From: Tubiluchus corallicola
Taxonomy: Eukaryota > Priapulida > Priapulimorpha > Priapulimorphida > Tubiluchidae
NCBI GenBank assembly: GCA_030141605.1
Contig: JAQGDQ010000081.1
Coordinates: 316,001-380,000, forward strand
Direction: 5' to 3'
Length of the DNA stretch: 64,000 bases
Below the pieces are notes generated by a model. The model was not told where the DNA came from and ran no database searches. It saw nothing but the letters and a program-made list of their open reading frames with translations. The position numbers were made by a program, and so were the translations under genes. This document shows, piece by piece, positions 23,786-35,556 of this stretch (the stretch's first letter is position 1; each line of letters starts with the position of its first letter).

Positions 23786-24528
23786 CAGTTTCTATAGAGA
23801 GGACGTGAAACGTACTGAATTTTAGTAAACAGTATCTTAATGTCATAACACACTAAAAATCTAAATTTAGGTCTAAACATGTGCTAGGTAAAATGCATAA
23901 TATAAAAATCATAAAGGATATGGCTAAAGGTTATGCCTTGTATTATGTCGTCTCAACAAATGCAACTGTTGCTCTTGCCAGCTAGCAGGAGAACTGCTTT
24001 CCAAGCTTCACGACTTGGTTTATGATCTATTGATCGAGTTGAGATTTTTGTGTTGACACGTCCGAACTGTCACCGGAAATAACCACCCGTTTGCGGAACG
24101 AAAACCAGAGTTCTGTATGAGAACGGTGAATTTACAAAAGCAAAGACTTCACATTTTTGAAAGGGAAAGCTTTCGTAACAACGGCTTGAACAAAGGTTTG
24201 AAGACGTGATACAACATTAGCACATGTGTTTCTTTAATGTAGTAAAAATACAAATTATTTCCACCGCTCTTATAATTTCATACTAACATTGCATTTCTTT
24301 GCGCCCTGTTTATTGCAAAGATTCCACTATCGGTTTTCTGTCTTTCACTTCTCTAGTTAGGTCGGTTAAGTTTTTCTCTCAACACATCGAACTAATCAGT
24401 TTTTATGTTCTGAAATGTTTGTGGCTCATTGATTTCTGTCGTTGTTTAACGTTTTGCTTTGCTACAAATAGTGCCCGGAAAAGTACTTAAAGCGTTTTTT
24501 CATTAATTTGGTGAAGCTGCCCTGCTAG
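23786..24528. other. spacer upstream of the coding-exon candidate
   Basis: No gene is supported. If 24529-24650 carries a start codon, this stretch would hold 5'UTR, intron or promoter sequence, but I see no clear core promoter; a TTATAATT near 24270 is only a weak TATA-like match. Confidence 0.45.
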
Positions 24529-24650
24529 ATTGATGATGATTTCGCAAACAAAACCCGTCAAGAAAACGTGAGAGGGGTCGCTGAAAAGCTTGATTTAGAG
24601 ATGGGTGAGAAAGCGCACATTCTTTCTAGTGATTTTCTTGAACTGCAAAG
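24529..24650 (+). CDS. candidate first coding exon, possibly diacylglycerol kinase
   Basis: A CTGCTAG acceptor-like site precedes 24529, and a donor-like site (CTGCAAAG then GTTAGTG) follows 24650. The 122-nt segment is open in one frame throughout (40 codons plus AG). An ATG at 24601, with G at -3 and G at +4, would start MGEKAHILSSDFLELQ. Type I diacylglycerol kinases begin, from memory, with a short region of the form EKWAHLSPSEFSQLQ before their recoverin-homology domain and EF-hands; the EK-AH-LS-(D/E)F-LQ pattern matches well. The enzyme phosphorylates diacylglycerol to phosphatidic acid. If this is correct, the next exon should continue with an R or S codon and an AEYSTKK-like stretch, which I could not find downstream in the window. 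The match is short and could be chance; the upstream 24 codons may be UTR. Confidence 0.35.
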
Positions 24651-25096
24651 GTTAGTGCGATTGTAAAGTGAGCGGACAGAAAAAAATAAAGAAAAAGATA
24701 ACCATAAAGAGACTGTTGTAACAAAGTAACAAAAAACCCGTTTCTTTTACTAAATACCCGACTTTAAGCATTTGAAAAATTAAATTATGATGTAGAAAAT
24801 CTCGACATAGGGTTTCGATGAAACATTCTAATGACTCGAAATGTGAACAAGCGTGATATTCACACGGTTCTACATCCACGCCAAGGCAAGTCGAATCACT
24901 GTACGCCGCCAAAGAGTAAAACAATCATTGCTTATTTATTCTGCGCAATTTGAGATGCTTGCACCCTTAATAGTTCTACTGGGAGAAGAATGAACATAAA
25001 GAACTAGTCGCCTAATTAGGGCGCAACGTGCACAAACCAATCTTACAATTATAAAAAGAAAAATACGGGGAGGCCAATCGTCGAGTTCAGTACGCT

Positions 25097-25141
25097 GGAG
25101 TGAGAGAGAGGGAGGGAGGAGGTAGGGAGAGCGAGCGAGCG

Positions 25142-25213
<72 letters not shown>
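25097..25213. repeat. (GA)n microsatellite with GAGC lead-in
   Basis: Begins with GGGAGGGAGG-type and (GAGC)n interruptions and ends in a pure GA run. The flanks do not carry the motif seen beside the GA tracts at 9883 and 41577. Confidence 0.97.
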
Positions 25214-25214
<1 letters not shown>

Positions 25215-25437
25215 CTTCTTGCCACTGACCACCGTTATTTTGCTAAGCAAATGTTTAAAAAATGAAGCACTTAATAAAGTGACTCAAAACCCCCTGGCTG
25301 CAGCTGAATGGAAGCCATTTGGATCGAGTAACAGCTTTGTAGAAGCCATTGCGAATGGAATTAAGACATAATGCCCTGCGGAAACTGAAGACAAAGTTGA
25401 CAAGGATGGTCAATATTGGCTACCAAGGGGAAGTAGG

Positions 25438-25515
25438 CCACGTTTGTGTAAGCTGGACGCAACTTGGAGAAAGAAGCCACGTGTATGTAAACTGGACAAC
25501 CTTCACTGAAAGAAG
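25438..25515 (+). repeat. 39-bp tandem duplication in an open frame
   Basis: Two adjacent 39-bp units start with CCACGTTTGTGTAAGCTGGA (25438) and CCACGTGTATGTAAACTGGA (25477), and both end in GAAAGAAG. Because 39 is a multiple of three, the surrounding 65-codon frame (25349-25546) keeps its phase and repeats the pattern HVxVxWTxxxER. Whether that frame is expressed is unknown; it has no recognisable domain, so I list only the repeat. Confidence 0.75.
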
Positions 25516-28500
25516 AAGCGTTATCGGTAATGGCGAAACAAGGTGAATACTAGTTTGCACTGCTGATGCGATATGGTTTCTTATTACACGTATTGTGCAA
25601 GAAACTGATACTAGTGAACACAGTTACTACAGCGTTTTGAAAAGTTATACATCTCTTTAGAACCATACGCATGACAAATGGCATGACTTCAATTGTCTTA
25701 GTTTGACACTGGTGATGTTTTGCAAGAAAGTGTTGAAACCAACTGCAATGCTTGATTTAAAAAATGCCAGAGCAAGCTACTAGATATTAGAGCAGGTATG
25801 AAACATTGAAGTTCTGATTCTTGCGATTAATTATACGCATGCTGTTGTATCAAACCATCAATATTAACTGTATATTTTTCTCGTATATATATATACATAT
25901 CGTACATATATATTGTATAAGTGTATTTCCAAACAAATAAATTACTAAGTTCTTTTTATTTTAAAGCCTATAAAGCAAAATTGTACAGGTATAGGATAAT
26001 TATAGTAAGTTGTTCGGTCGTCTTAGTAAGGTGCGAGTATCCCGAGAACAACAACTACGTCACGGCGAAACTGATCTCTTATAGTTTACTTTGCAGCGTG
26101 GTGTGGCAAGTACAAAAACAAGTTATATGTTTCTGAATGAGAAACAACAATATCACTGCGAAATAGGCCTCTTTTTAGGCTACTTGCAAGCGAATAATAA
26201 AAATGATGTGGCTTCATCTTCGTTTTCCGTCTCTTTGAGGGTTGCTGACCTACAATGGCTTCAATTTTCTGTAGTAGGGATTTATTTGCCAGATGCGTTT
26301 CTTGCCATTACAAGTCCAAATGTTATTAGATGAATTTGCATTTTACCGCGTGAATAGTGGAAGCAGTAAAAGCTGCACAGAGGAAACATAAACTGGCTAA
26401 TATCGAACTTTATTCTCACCTAAATCAGCTTGCAGTGCTTCAAGCAGTACTTAATATTAATAAGCTGTTCTGAGAGTTGTTGCAGTACCCCCTGAATAGG
26501 TAAACCTTGAATATTGGTTTGCGTAATGATATACGTAATGATAATCATATTATGATAATAAAAACAGGCACCGTTTGAAAATGACAAATGTGCCTCGAGT
26601 AGTATAGGACTAGAGCTTTCGAGACTCCTTCAGAGACTGCACAACATTGTAAAGGAACTACGCGAATGTTTGGAGGAAAAGCTAATTTTAAACTTCGTAA
26701 ACGTGAAAAGGCTAGTCTTTTCTAGGCCTGTACGGATTCCAGTTTATTCAGTTTATGCGTTTTACACGATAAAAATTACCCTACTGAAAAGCAAATAAAT
26801 ACGTCTGGCCATCCATTATTAACATGACGAGGATTTTTGGGAACGAAAAGAATGAGTCTTTAAATTAGTACATATTTATTCGGGCCGCTATCTGGTGTTT
26901 GGTGCTGTTTGGTGGTACTAGTACTCTGTTTCTAAAAGAAACGAAAAGTAATCACACACTGCGCAGAACCTATAAGTATAACAATACTGCAAATAGGCTA
27001 TATGTTGTAGATTTAGGTAAGGCATTGTTTTCTACCCATTTATTTTTTCACGGCAGCGGATTCGAAACCAGAAACGGAATGGATGCGGTAGCAGAAACAG
27101 AAACAGAAATAGGCCAAAAACGACAACAATCAGATTTCTGTTAGCACTTTCCGCGTGTTTTTCCTCTCCTGGGGTCTTTTTGGCCTTTGAAAATATAGTT
27201 TTATTATCTTCCCGCATAGGGTGTGCTAACTCGAAGTAACACAGCCAATTAGAAGCCAACGGTTAAGCAGTCGGCGCAGTCGTTTAAGCTTAACTCATAA
27301 AGATTTTACTAAGCTTTATTACTTCATACGCTCCGCATTAATCAAAGTAGAATCATAATTGCTGAACAAAGGAATGGAAAATTTATTCGGTATAAATTCA
27401 GGTAATTTCGCACAGGTTATAACAGGGTTTTGTTCTCAATCATTGACGTGATATCGTTTCAGAAGCACAGTAAATCATTGACTTCGTTTGCTGAATTCGC
27501 TTATTGCAAATTTATTTGGTGATTAAGCGCTTAATACTTTTGGTATTTAACAGAAATTATGTTTCCGTCTTTAAAAGGACAAGCGTGGCGAAGAAAATTT
27601 AATGTTATTTTTCGTGAAAGACGTAGTCGTCTAGACGTTAATGCAGACGTCGTTACAGCTTATTAATGATGTCGAGATATTAAAAAATGATTTATCATCT
27701 GAGTTAGTATTAGCAGTAAAATAGCTTTCATTTTACAACATACTATGCGCACAGTTAAATATTAAAAACAAGAAAATGAGAGGATTAAAGTTGTTTTGAA
27801 GCTTAAATTGTAATTAGACTTTATAATTACATGCTTTGAATGTACTAAATAATTAAGGCTAACCATGATTGCCTATTCGCAGCAGTCTGATCGATTCCTG
27901 CAAATGGTTTACTGCTTAAGTGACAAAATAGTAAACTGAGATGGCCGGCCAGCGACTTCTCAATAATTTTACGATCGGCAGATGACCGACCAACCGAGCG
28001 ACCAACTGACTATTTTTAATTGTTTAGTTATATGACAAACTGTATAGCTGATTCATTGAATATTAATTAACACGTAGAATGACGGACAGCTTGATCGACC
28101 AACCAATCGTTTACTTGAAGATTTAGCTGCTAAGTTTCACGTGATTAGAAATGCTAACAACCAGATATTGATACAACTATTTTAACAGACAAACATAATT
28201 AAGAATGAAGCACAAAATAATCTAGATATCGTCAGATAGTTTTTGGCATTTTATTACGTCATACACTTTTAGGCCACCCAATTCTTTGCATTATGTTTGT
28301 GGATTACCAGTAATGTTTGCCGTTGTCTTTACTTACTAAACGGATGGAGATTTTTAGAGACCAGGGCGCACCGAAAATCGGGAAACCACAGACCTCCCTA
28401 CCTCAAATATGTTTATGTATTTAGCGAACCCTGTGCGATCTGCCATGATGGTCCTTAGCTGAAATGCAGAACCAGTAGCCTGAATTTTTCAATAACCAGA

Positions 28501-29812
28501 TTTCCCTATTCAAACAATAGCAAAATCCAAATTAAGTCTGCATGTGAATGTGAAATAACTGCCACTGTGTTTATTTTCTAGATTTTAGTGTGTACATCTC
28601 AGCACTCAGCAGTAACATTATTGAGTATTGAAAGAGTGAGTTAGTCAGGCAGTCACTAAACACAAAAATGCAAGCGATTTACACGGTTAGTAAACAGAGA
28701 TTTAGGTTCTATTTAGCATATATTACTAGGTAAAAAAGAAATGCAAAAAATAGTTCTCCATCGCCACAGTTTTTATAATACATGCATTACTTGGGTCCTT
28801 AAAATTAGAATATTCTAAAAGGAAAGTGACTGTACAATTTATTTGCATTGATCTGTTAGTCCCCTTTTTAGGAGATAATGTGTAGTGTACTTCTTACAAA
28901 ATGAAATTAGCGCAGGCTATAGCATTTCGCACAAATACTATTGGTTGTAGTACTGTTCACTTCCGTTCTGATTTACTGTTCGAAACAGAGTTGTAAAAAT
29001 AATTATCGTTACTTGTCGTATTTAGCTATAGGCCTTTCATTTCTGCGTATTATTGCAATATACTGTAGTTGAATCAGTCGATCAACCATTTATTTTACTG
29101 ATCAGGTGTCACATAACTGTCTTGTAAATGTTCATTTAATTCCCAATTAATTACTCTTGATTAACTGTATTTGCTAACCTTTTTGCATTTGTGACGGAGT
29201 AACTGTGTGGCACGGTGTTTGTAGCGACAGGAGTTAAGCACTTTCGAGTTTGATCAGTAACAGGCGACTGCCATGAAAACTTGCTCATTTCAAGTTTCAT
29301 TCACCTCTTTATTCTGTTGATTACCTCGTTAAAGGAGAATATATTGACACACATCTGAGTATGACTGAATACCATCTATGCTTTAGTGTCTTATCACGAT
29401 TGTCATTTATGAATAGAACCCGATGCCACAACAACAATCTAAATCCAGATACTTTGTGTGAGTGCTAGATCTTGCCTTGGCAGAACTGTTTACAAAAATA
29501 TGACTTCGGAAATATGTGGCCGAAGTGTTCCTCTACTGCTTTTGTGATGTTATTTTTATTTCTTGCACACCTAAACTGAGAATTACACGATGCACATTTT
29601 GAGAAAGCTTGCTAGGGATAACAGTTTTATCAGTAGTTGGGATTTTCTTCATAAGGCCACAAGAGACTTCTCGCGGGGAAACCGCTCGCCATTAAAATGC
29701 TGATTTTTTATTCATTGCCTGGCGTATTTCCATCTACGGCTTCTAATGTATCAATTTCATTCGTAGAGCTCGCAATAAATTGTTGTAGATTGCCTGTCCG
29801 AACACCGGGTGA

Positions 29813-29828
29813 GTCCCAGATGGCAGTG
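29813..29828 (+). promoter_or_regulatory. CTCF-like motif (weak)
   Basis: GTCCCAGATGGCAGTG matches the right part of the CTCF core (SYAGRKGGCRSYV) fully but fails at the three leftmost positions. It is listed because of its strand and its relation to the other sites. Confidence 0.3.
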
Positions 29829-30708
29829 CGTCTACATTGATCGGGATTTCGCTCTTGTTGAACAGGCTCTTGTTGAACAGAGAGTCAGCAAGAAATGAAC
29901 CGGGGAATAACGCCCGACTGCGCAAATTAGAAAAAATTATTAGTGGAATGCATGGGAGCCAGACCGGTTCCATTTTGGCTCTACAAAAGTAATCAATTAA
30001 TACAGCGATTAATCACTAATGAGGCAAGATCATGCACAAGTTTGATACGGTTAATTCCGGGAAATTTATATCCCCAATTTTTTTTCGATAATCGCTTTAA
30101 TACGAGCAATAAATTACGAGTTACAGTTTGTCTAAGACTCACTAGGGACCTATTATGGCGGTTCTTATTAAACTCAACTATATTTCATTGATATTATTAA
30201 GAGCATAAAAGTGTAGTGGAATTTCGCGTTGGATGAGAAATTAATGATCGGTTGTAAACTTGTTCAAACATCTTCAGTGAACGTTGCGTTGCGTAAAACG
30301 GTTGAATATTGTGGAAGGATAATGGGGGTAAAATCCAATGTGTTTGGGTAAAATGAAGACAAACTATTGATTCCTTTGCCGAATCGGTCGATTTTAAAAT
30401 TTTCATTCGTTTTTCAGTGTCGATGATTTGGATATTGCATATAATTACCCACCAAAATTGTCTGATAACCAATCGCTTACCCTCTAAAGGATATAATGAG
30501 AACCATTCTTCTATGTAGTAAAGCTGACCATTGTATCGTTGGTTTGAGTTACCTTTTAGTAGCTTTTAGTTAGGTTTTTAAGTGGGCCTAACAGACGCAA
30601 AATCATGAGAAACACGAGACTCACTATACTGCAACGCTTTCGTTTCTGAGTTGCAGAACTAGATTTATTTTAATTCTAAATAAAACTTTCGTCGTCCAAA
30701 ACATGAAA
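29829..30708. other. AT-rich spacer
   Basis: No gene is supported; a 12-bp phrase (CTCTTGTTGAAC) repeats in tandem near 29851-29876. Open frames on both strands near 29743-30472 show no domains. Confidence 0.55.
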
Positions 30709-30769
30709 GTCTCTCTGTGGTGTATTGGATTGCGCACTTTCTTGGAATGTGATCCTGGTTCCAACCCCA
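30709..30769 (+). mobile_element. tRNA-like SINE head or tRNA pseudogene
   Basis: TGGTGTATTGG (30718-30728) fits a pol III A box in a D-arm context (GGTGTATTGGATTGCGC), and GGTTCCAACCC (30757-30767) fits a B box within a T-arm (CCTGGTTCCAACCCC). The boxes are 39 nt apart, close to tRNA spacing. The anticodon arm is degenerate and no matching 3' acceptor strand follows, so this is more likely a tRNA-derived SINE head or pseudogene than a working tRNA. Confidence 0.5.
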
Positions 30770-31499
30770 ATGATGTCAAAGTTTTTTTGGGGTTTTCTAT
30801 GACATACCCACTTCACAAGTGTGATCACCATTTAACTTTGCAACCGATTTTGCTACGACATCTGGATTTTCGTGATTTCTGCCAGAATTTCTGAGAACAT
30901 TTCCAGTCCCAAACTCTCGCAGTCTGTAATCACTGGGCAACATCTGGACGATGGTCACACGCGCTTAGCATAATCAGTTTCTCATTGACCATTGCCAATC
31001 ATGACTCATTAGTAGTCTGACGCTTAAACCAGTGACTCTCTAATTGAATTCTTTTCTACTTTTCATTCATGATTTTCCAATTTGTCGCCAGACGAAGCTC
31101 AAACATGGCGACAGCAAGGTGTCAAAAATTCTGCCGATTCACCGTAAAAACATCAACAATTTGCATTTAATAATCGGGGCGTCGTTTCTGTGTGAACAGG
31201 TATTAGGGCGGACCTGGCATTGCTGTTAAGTTTCCATATCTAGTGCTGGGATTTAACAGTTACATTTGTTACATCATATTTCGTTAAATTTGCATATTTG
31301 TTTTCGCTACTTAAGCTTAATGTGCCTAATTTTATGAATAATGGCGAGACCAGACAGAAATAGGCAGGAACTGATATAAAGATTGGAAAGAAACATCAAT
31401 TATTTATAATTTTAATATCGGTATTATTACTAATAACGGTATAAAACCAGAATTAATTAAATGTGTAACCAAATTTGAAAAATAGGAAATGCAAAAAAG
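30770..31499. other. AT-rich spacer, possibly SINE body at left
   Basis: The first 100 bases could be the body of the SINE-like element, but no tail is obvious. Nothing else is supported. Confidence 0.45.
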
Positions 31500-31585
31500 T
31501 TGAAACAGAGCTTAGATTTGAACCAGGGGCCTTCTACTCACAAGGCAGGCGCCCTGACTATTGTACGTTTGTATCAACACTGTAC
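31500..31585 (-). mobile_element. tRNA-derived SINE-like element
   Basis: The minus strand shows an AATAGTCAGGGCGCC D-arm-like region, CCTGCCTTGTGAGTAGAAGG (anticodon-arm-like, nominal TGT), and CCCTGGTTCAAATCTAAG (B box, complement of 31514-31524), then CTCTGTTTCAACTTTTTTGC. It is the best preserved of the three minus-strand tRNA-like copies. Several stem mismatches argue against a functional tRNA-Thr gene. Confidence 0.58.
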
Positions 31586-33900
31586 AATATCAATGATATT
31601 TAAACGTTTCGGCATCATTAATTCAACGAAGCATCAAAGAAAATTTTTCAAAGTTTAATCAAAACTTATTTGGTTTTCTGAGAAGATTGCCATCTTATTA
31701 GACATTCACGAAAATGCGTCACTTCCTACCGTTTTTGTCGTTAAAACGACTCCAGTGTCCATCTCTAGGCGCCAGCTCAAACCACGGCCACGCCTGCTTG
31801 CAATGAAAACTTTCAGTCTGTCTGTTTTTATAGAAAGAATGTTTAGCCGCGAGTTCATCGAACAAGGACAGTCAGAAATTCTGCTATTTCTCAACGAAAT
31901 AAATGGCAGATTGATTTACTTTGTAAAAAATGGAAATCAGTCACATGTTGGATTTTAATTTGGAATGCTGCAGTTGATTGGGACATTAAAAACGATGAAA
32001 TAATCACGCTAGTTTAAACAACGCGAGCTTATTGTGATGCGAAATTTCAGCATTTATACCTTAGTGGCAATACAAAACTATTCCATTCTCATATTTTTAT
32101 AATTATTCTAAATGCAGCATCATTTCGCAAAAATAACAATCGCACTTCTGTTGATTCTAGTCCCAATTGTTCCAGAAATTTCAGTAGAAATTCTCTTTTC
32201 ATCAGACATTGGTGTCTGGTTATATTATCGTCACTGACGAGTTATAGGTCCTCTAAACTTTCTAAATCGTGGTGAAATTAGTAGCGATCAACCAAACTTA
32301 TTAATAGGAGGGTCGAAGAGAGATACATTTTCCCAATACTTTTGCTTTGTTATTTTAAACTTTTACACAAAGGCTGATAACTAAATAATTATGCTGTGTA
32401 TGAATAACCAATATGGGATAGTCTGACAAACAAATGAACATCAAAATAGACGACAGTCTGGACTAGAGTTCCGGCAGTTTGTCTTAGTTCAACATCAAGT
32501 ATTGTATATTAAGGTCGAACAATGTTTGTTGAACCCACGATTTTTCTTTCTATGCAAATTAGTACGAGCAAAACAAACATGGCACATCTTCTTGTAAGCT
32601 CTCATAACAATGTTTTATAGTTATTTACATTTTTGTTTCGGAAAATAGCAGACCATGTTATGACCCGTCATCTGTCCAGCACGGAGTTTTTGCAAACTGT
32701 AGCGTGTAGTCTTCTTTACTGATAAACAAGGAAACAGACTATTATAAGATGACGCTCATGGCTTGAATTGAATGCAAGAAAACAGATTTTTCCATAACCA
32801 TATTCGTCTAGAATTACAGCTACGTTTAAATCCAGTTTATACCCTTCAATGCAGTATTTAATCCACAGCTACTCAAAACTAGTGTCAAACTAGTTTACTG
32901 TAATCAATTATTATAAAGTCCGGAATTGTTTGACTTTAGAACCTTTGTCACAGGATCAAGCGACGAACCTTAATAGCTTATCAATGCTGCATATAATTAA
33001 CGAAAAATGACCACTGATTTAAATTTCAGGCATGCAAATCCGTGATCTCTTGAAATTGGGCCCTCTCACACAGTTTTTTAATCCACGGTTGTGCAGACCT
33101 AGAGGAAGGAAGAACTGGAGCATGCTGAGTCAGCAACCATTCTGTCCAATTTCATCACCCAATTACACAAACTGCCTATGTATCTTACCGCCAAATTTCA
33201 TCATGTTCTAACATGACTCACAGTCGACCAATCAGAAGGCGCCACAACAAAACTCTAATGAAATTTGACCGCATTTGATTAGTTAACTAATCTTGGTTTG
33301 CTGCATAGTGACGACAACTGCTGTACAATCAGGGACTGTCACCCCCAATATCATAAATGTCGCGTTACACCAATGGCTTCTTTGTCTGAATACCATACGA
33401 TCTTCTTTTGTCTTTATTACTTCATTTCTAAGTCCTCATTAGGCAAGCATGCATTATGTGCAGTCGTAAGTGTGGGAGTCTGCATTAGCAGTCATGTGCG
33501 TGCTTTGGCAAAACCTGCACACTCATTCAAGTCGTTTTTTATTACCATTTTGAGTTGAAAGTCTGGTTACGCCCTTGCAAGCAAAAGCTTAAAATTCTAG
33601 TTTGTGAAATATCTTTTTTAATGACACTGACTTTGGCTGACTCTTAAAGTTCTTGACTATTTGTTTATAATTTTTTATGATATTGACAAAACTTGATTGT
33701 TCTATGAGTTTTTCTACTCTGCTTGACACACTGTTAACCGAAATCTAGTAAGCAGTGCAAAGATTGACTACTTGTACTAATGTTATATACTCGCGGAAGG
33801 AGAAAAATCTTTTTGAAGATTAACACTGAATTGGCAAAATATGTATCAGCCTGTTGGGCCGGTGAATATATTCTGCCGTAGCGAGAGAAATGAACAGCAT
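31586..33900. other. AT-rich spacer
   Basis: No gene is supported. A short inverted pair, AAACTAG/CTAGTTT, flanks 7 nt near 32877-32897. Otherwise unremarkable. Confidence 0.55.
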
Positions 33901-34006
33901 GACTGATTGATTGATTGGCTGATTGATTGACTGACTAATTGACTGTTTGATAGATAGATAGATTGATTGATTGGTGACTGATCGATCGATTAATCTATTG
34001 ATTGAA
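33901..34006. repeat. degenerate GATT/GACT tetranucleotide tract
   Basis: An imperfect run of GATT, GACT and GATA units. The minus-strand SINQ-type frame reading is an artefact. Confidence 0.9.
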
Positions 34007-35359
34007 AACTTTATTTCGGATTCACTCCTGCAGATCGAGCACTTTGAAGATTTACTGGTCACCACTCCATTCAGTAACCAGGTCCGAAGGTGCCTAGCTG
34101 ACCAGCTAAGCATACACCGTGACCTCTTGTTCGTTTTAACGTTAAATTTTGACAAACGTGGAAAAACAAAAAACCGTAAATCTTTTTGGCAGTTTTATAA
34201 CACTTTTCAGTGCAATCCATAGTATATATGCATATGGAATAAGACAAATATTCTAATCTAATGTAATTTAACTTAATCTATCCTTCGTTTCTGCACGTGC
34301 AATGTACGATATTTGCAGTAATTTTGTTATTATTTTGAACGTATATAATAGTCGCAATATCCTATTAAATGTTCGATGTCTTACATCTTCTATAATGTAT
34401 AAGATGTTTTCATATGAGCATCCTTGCAACATATAAGGGTCAGACTCATATTGTCAAAACAATTTTCCTTATTGTTTGTCAGTGTAATTAATAAATCAAA
34501 TTGTGCCCAAAGGACCCACTAATTTCCCAGCCTAACTGGGTGATTCACCAATCTAGTTGTAACAATATTATGCTTTTTAGACACATTGAATACTCATGAG
34601 CATACACACACCTGATGAATAAGCATCTTGCAACGAGCCAAAAGACACACCAGAATTAATTTATTATCTCTGTTATATGCGCATGTCATTAGCAATTACG
34701 TATTAGCATAACAGAATCGTACATAGCTCAAACAAGCTTATGTAGATAGACGAGAGTTTTAACTCAAGTTTACAAGAACTTGTTAACTACTTTTTGGTTT
34801 AGAAAGATTAATTAAACTATTTCTACTTATTTGTACTTTTGAGAAAATGGGATCATTGGGGGAAACAGTAGGTTCTGTGCCTTTTTTGGGTAGTAAGTTC
34901 CTTTATGCGCTCCAGAGCAGGAGATTCTTTTAACGAAGTAATGCAATACGAAATTTTAGTGATTTACAGCAATGCACAGGAGTGGTTAACACAAATGTTA
35001 TCAATGGACTGGTTTGTATACCCCACCTATCTTCTTTCACTTTGTAGCATTTACGTTATATTTAGTAAAACTAAAGGTAAAAAGTATACAAGCTGCAATT
35101 AAGTCTAATCGTTCAGCTGTAGGAGTTTTCAATGGATCCATTTCCAGCCCATAAACTCTTGAACCTGAAGCTTGATTTTTTTAAGAAACTCACAGTCACT
35201 CACTCATTAGTTGTATGATTCGATGATTTGATCATAGTTTTCATTTCAAAATCTGATCGAGTTGAGAATGTTACTGCAAATTTTACTGGATAGTTGCAAT
35301 ATTTTTGGGTGTACAGATTTCTGCACTGGGAAGAAAGAGAGTAATTCAATTCTACTCAC
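34007..35359. other. AT-rich spacer with possible retroelement 3' tail
   Basis: Sequence near 34228-34282 (AATAAGACAAATATTCTAAT followed by TCTAATG/AACTTAATC-type units) looks like a degenerate simple 3' tail of a non-LTR element, but no coding remnant precedes it. No gene is supported. Confidence 0.4.
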
Positions 35360-35432
35360 CAACCTTTTAGCCATTCTCGTTGGCTTCCCGTAAAAGCATG
35401 ATTGTGTCCATTCTCTGCTGACTATATCAGTC
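35360..35432 (-). other. candidate minus-strand coding exon
   Basis: On the minus strand a pyrimidine-rich acceptor (GCTCTCTCTCCTCTCAG) precedes a 73-nt segment that ends at TTG before a strong donor (GTGAGTAG). One frame is open across it and reads TDIVSREWTQSCFYG then KPTRMAKRL. I do not recognise the protein. The pyrimidine tract could simply be a short CT microsatellite that mimics an acceptor. A RFX-like box lies about 110 bp to the right, which would be upstream on this strand. Confidence 0.27.
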
Positions 35433-35542
35433 CTGAGAGGAGAGAGAGCGCCGAAGGGTTGACATGACAGTTCAATTATCTTGTTAAATTCGCACCCTAT
35501 CACACTAATAACAGCCGTCTCTTGTGGCAAAGACTTCCTCTC

Positions 35543-35556
35543 ATTACCATAGCAAC
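35543..35556. promoter_or_regulatory. RFX-like X-box
   Basis: ATTACCATAGCAAC matches the palindromic RFX box pattern (GTTRCCATGGYAAC type) on both half-sites with limited mismatch. RFX factors act at ciliary and neuronal genes; binding here is inferred. Confidence 0.33.

Larger units (their letters stand above)
24651..29812. other. AT-rich spacer
   Basis: Other than the repeats listed separately, no gene is supported. TA-rich palindromic sequence lies near 25885-25915. GAGCTTTCGAGACTCCTTCA at 26613-26632 resembles, in reverse complement, the 'GAAGGAGTCTCGAAAGCTC' phrase I associate with tails of some invertebrate retroelements, but nothing protein-like flanks it. GACC/AACC-rich tetranucleotide-like sequence lies near 27960-28110. 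Confidence 0.5.

Noticed and set aside
27936-27950. AGATGGC at 27939 as a CTCF-like site
   Set aside because: The bases after the core (CGGC) and before it do not fit.
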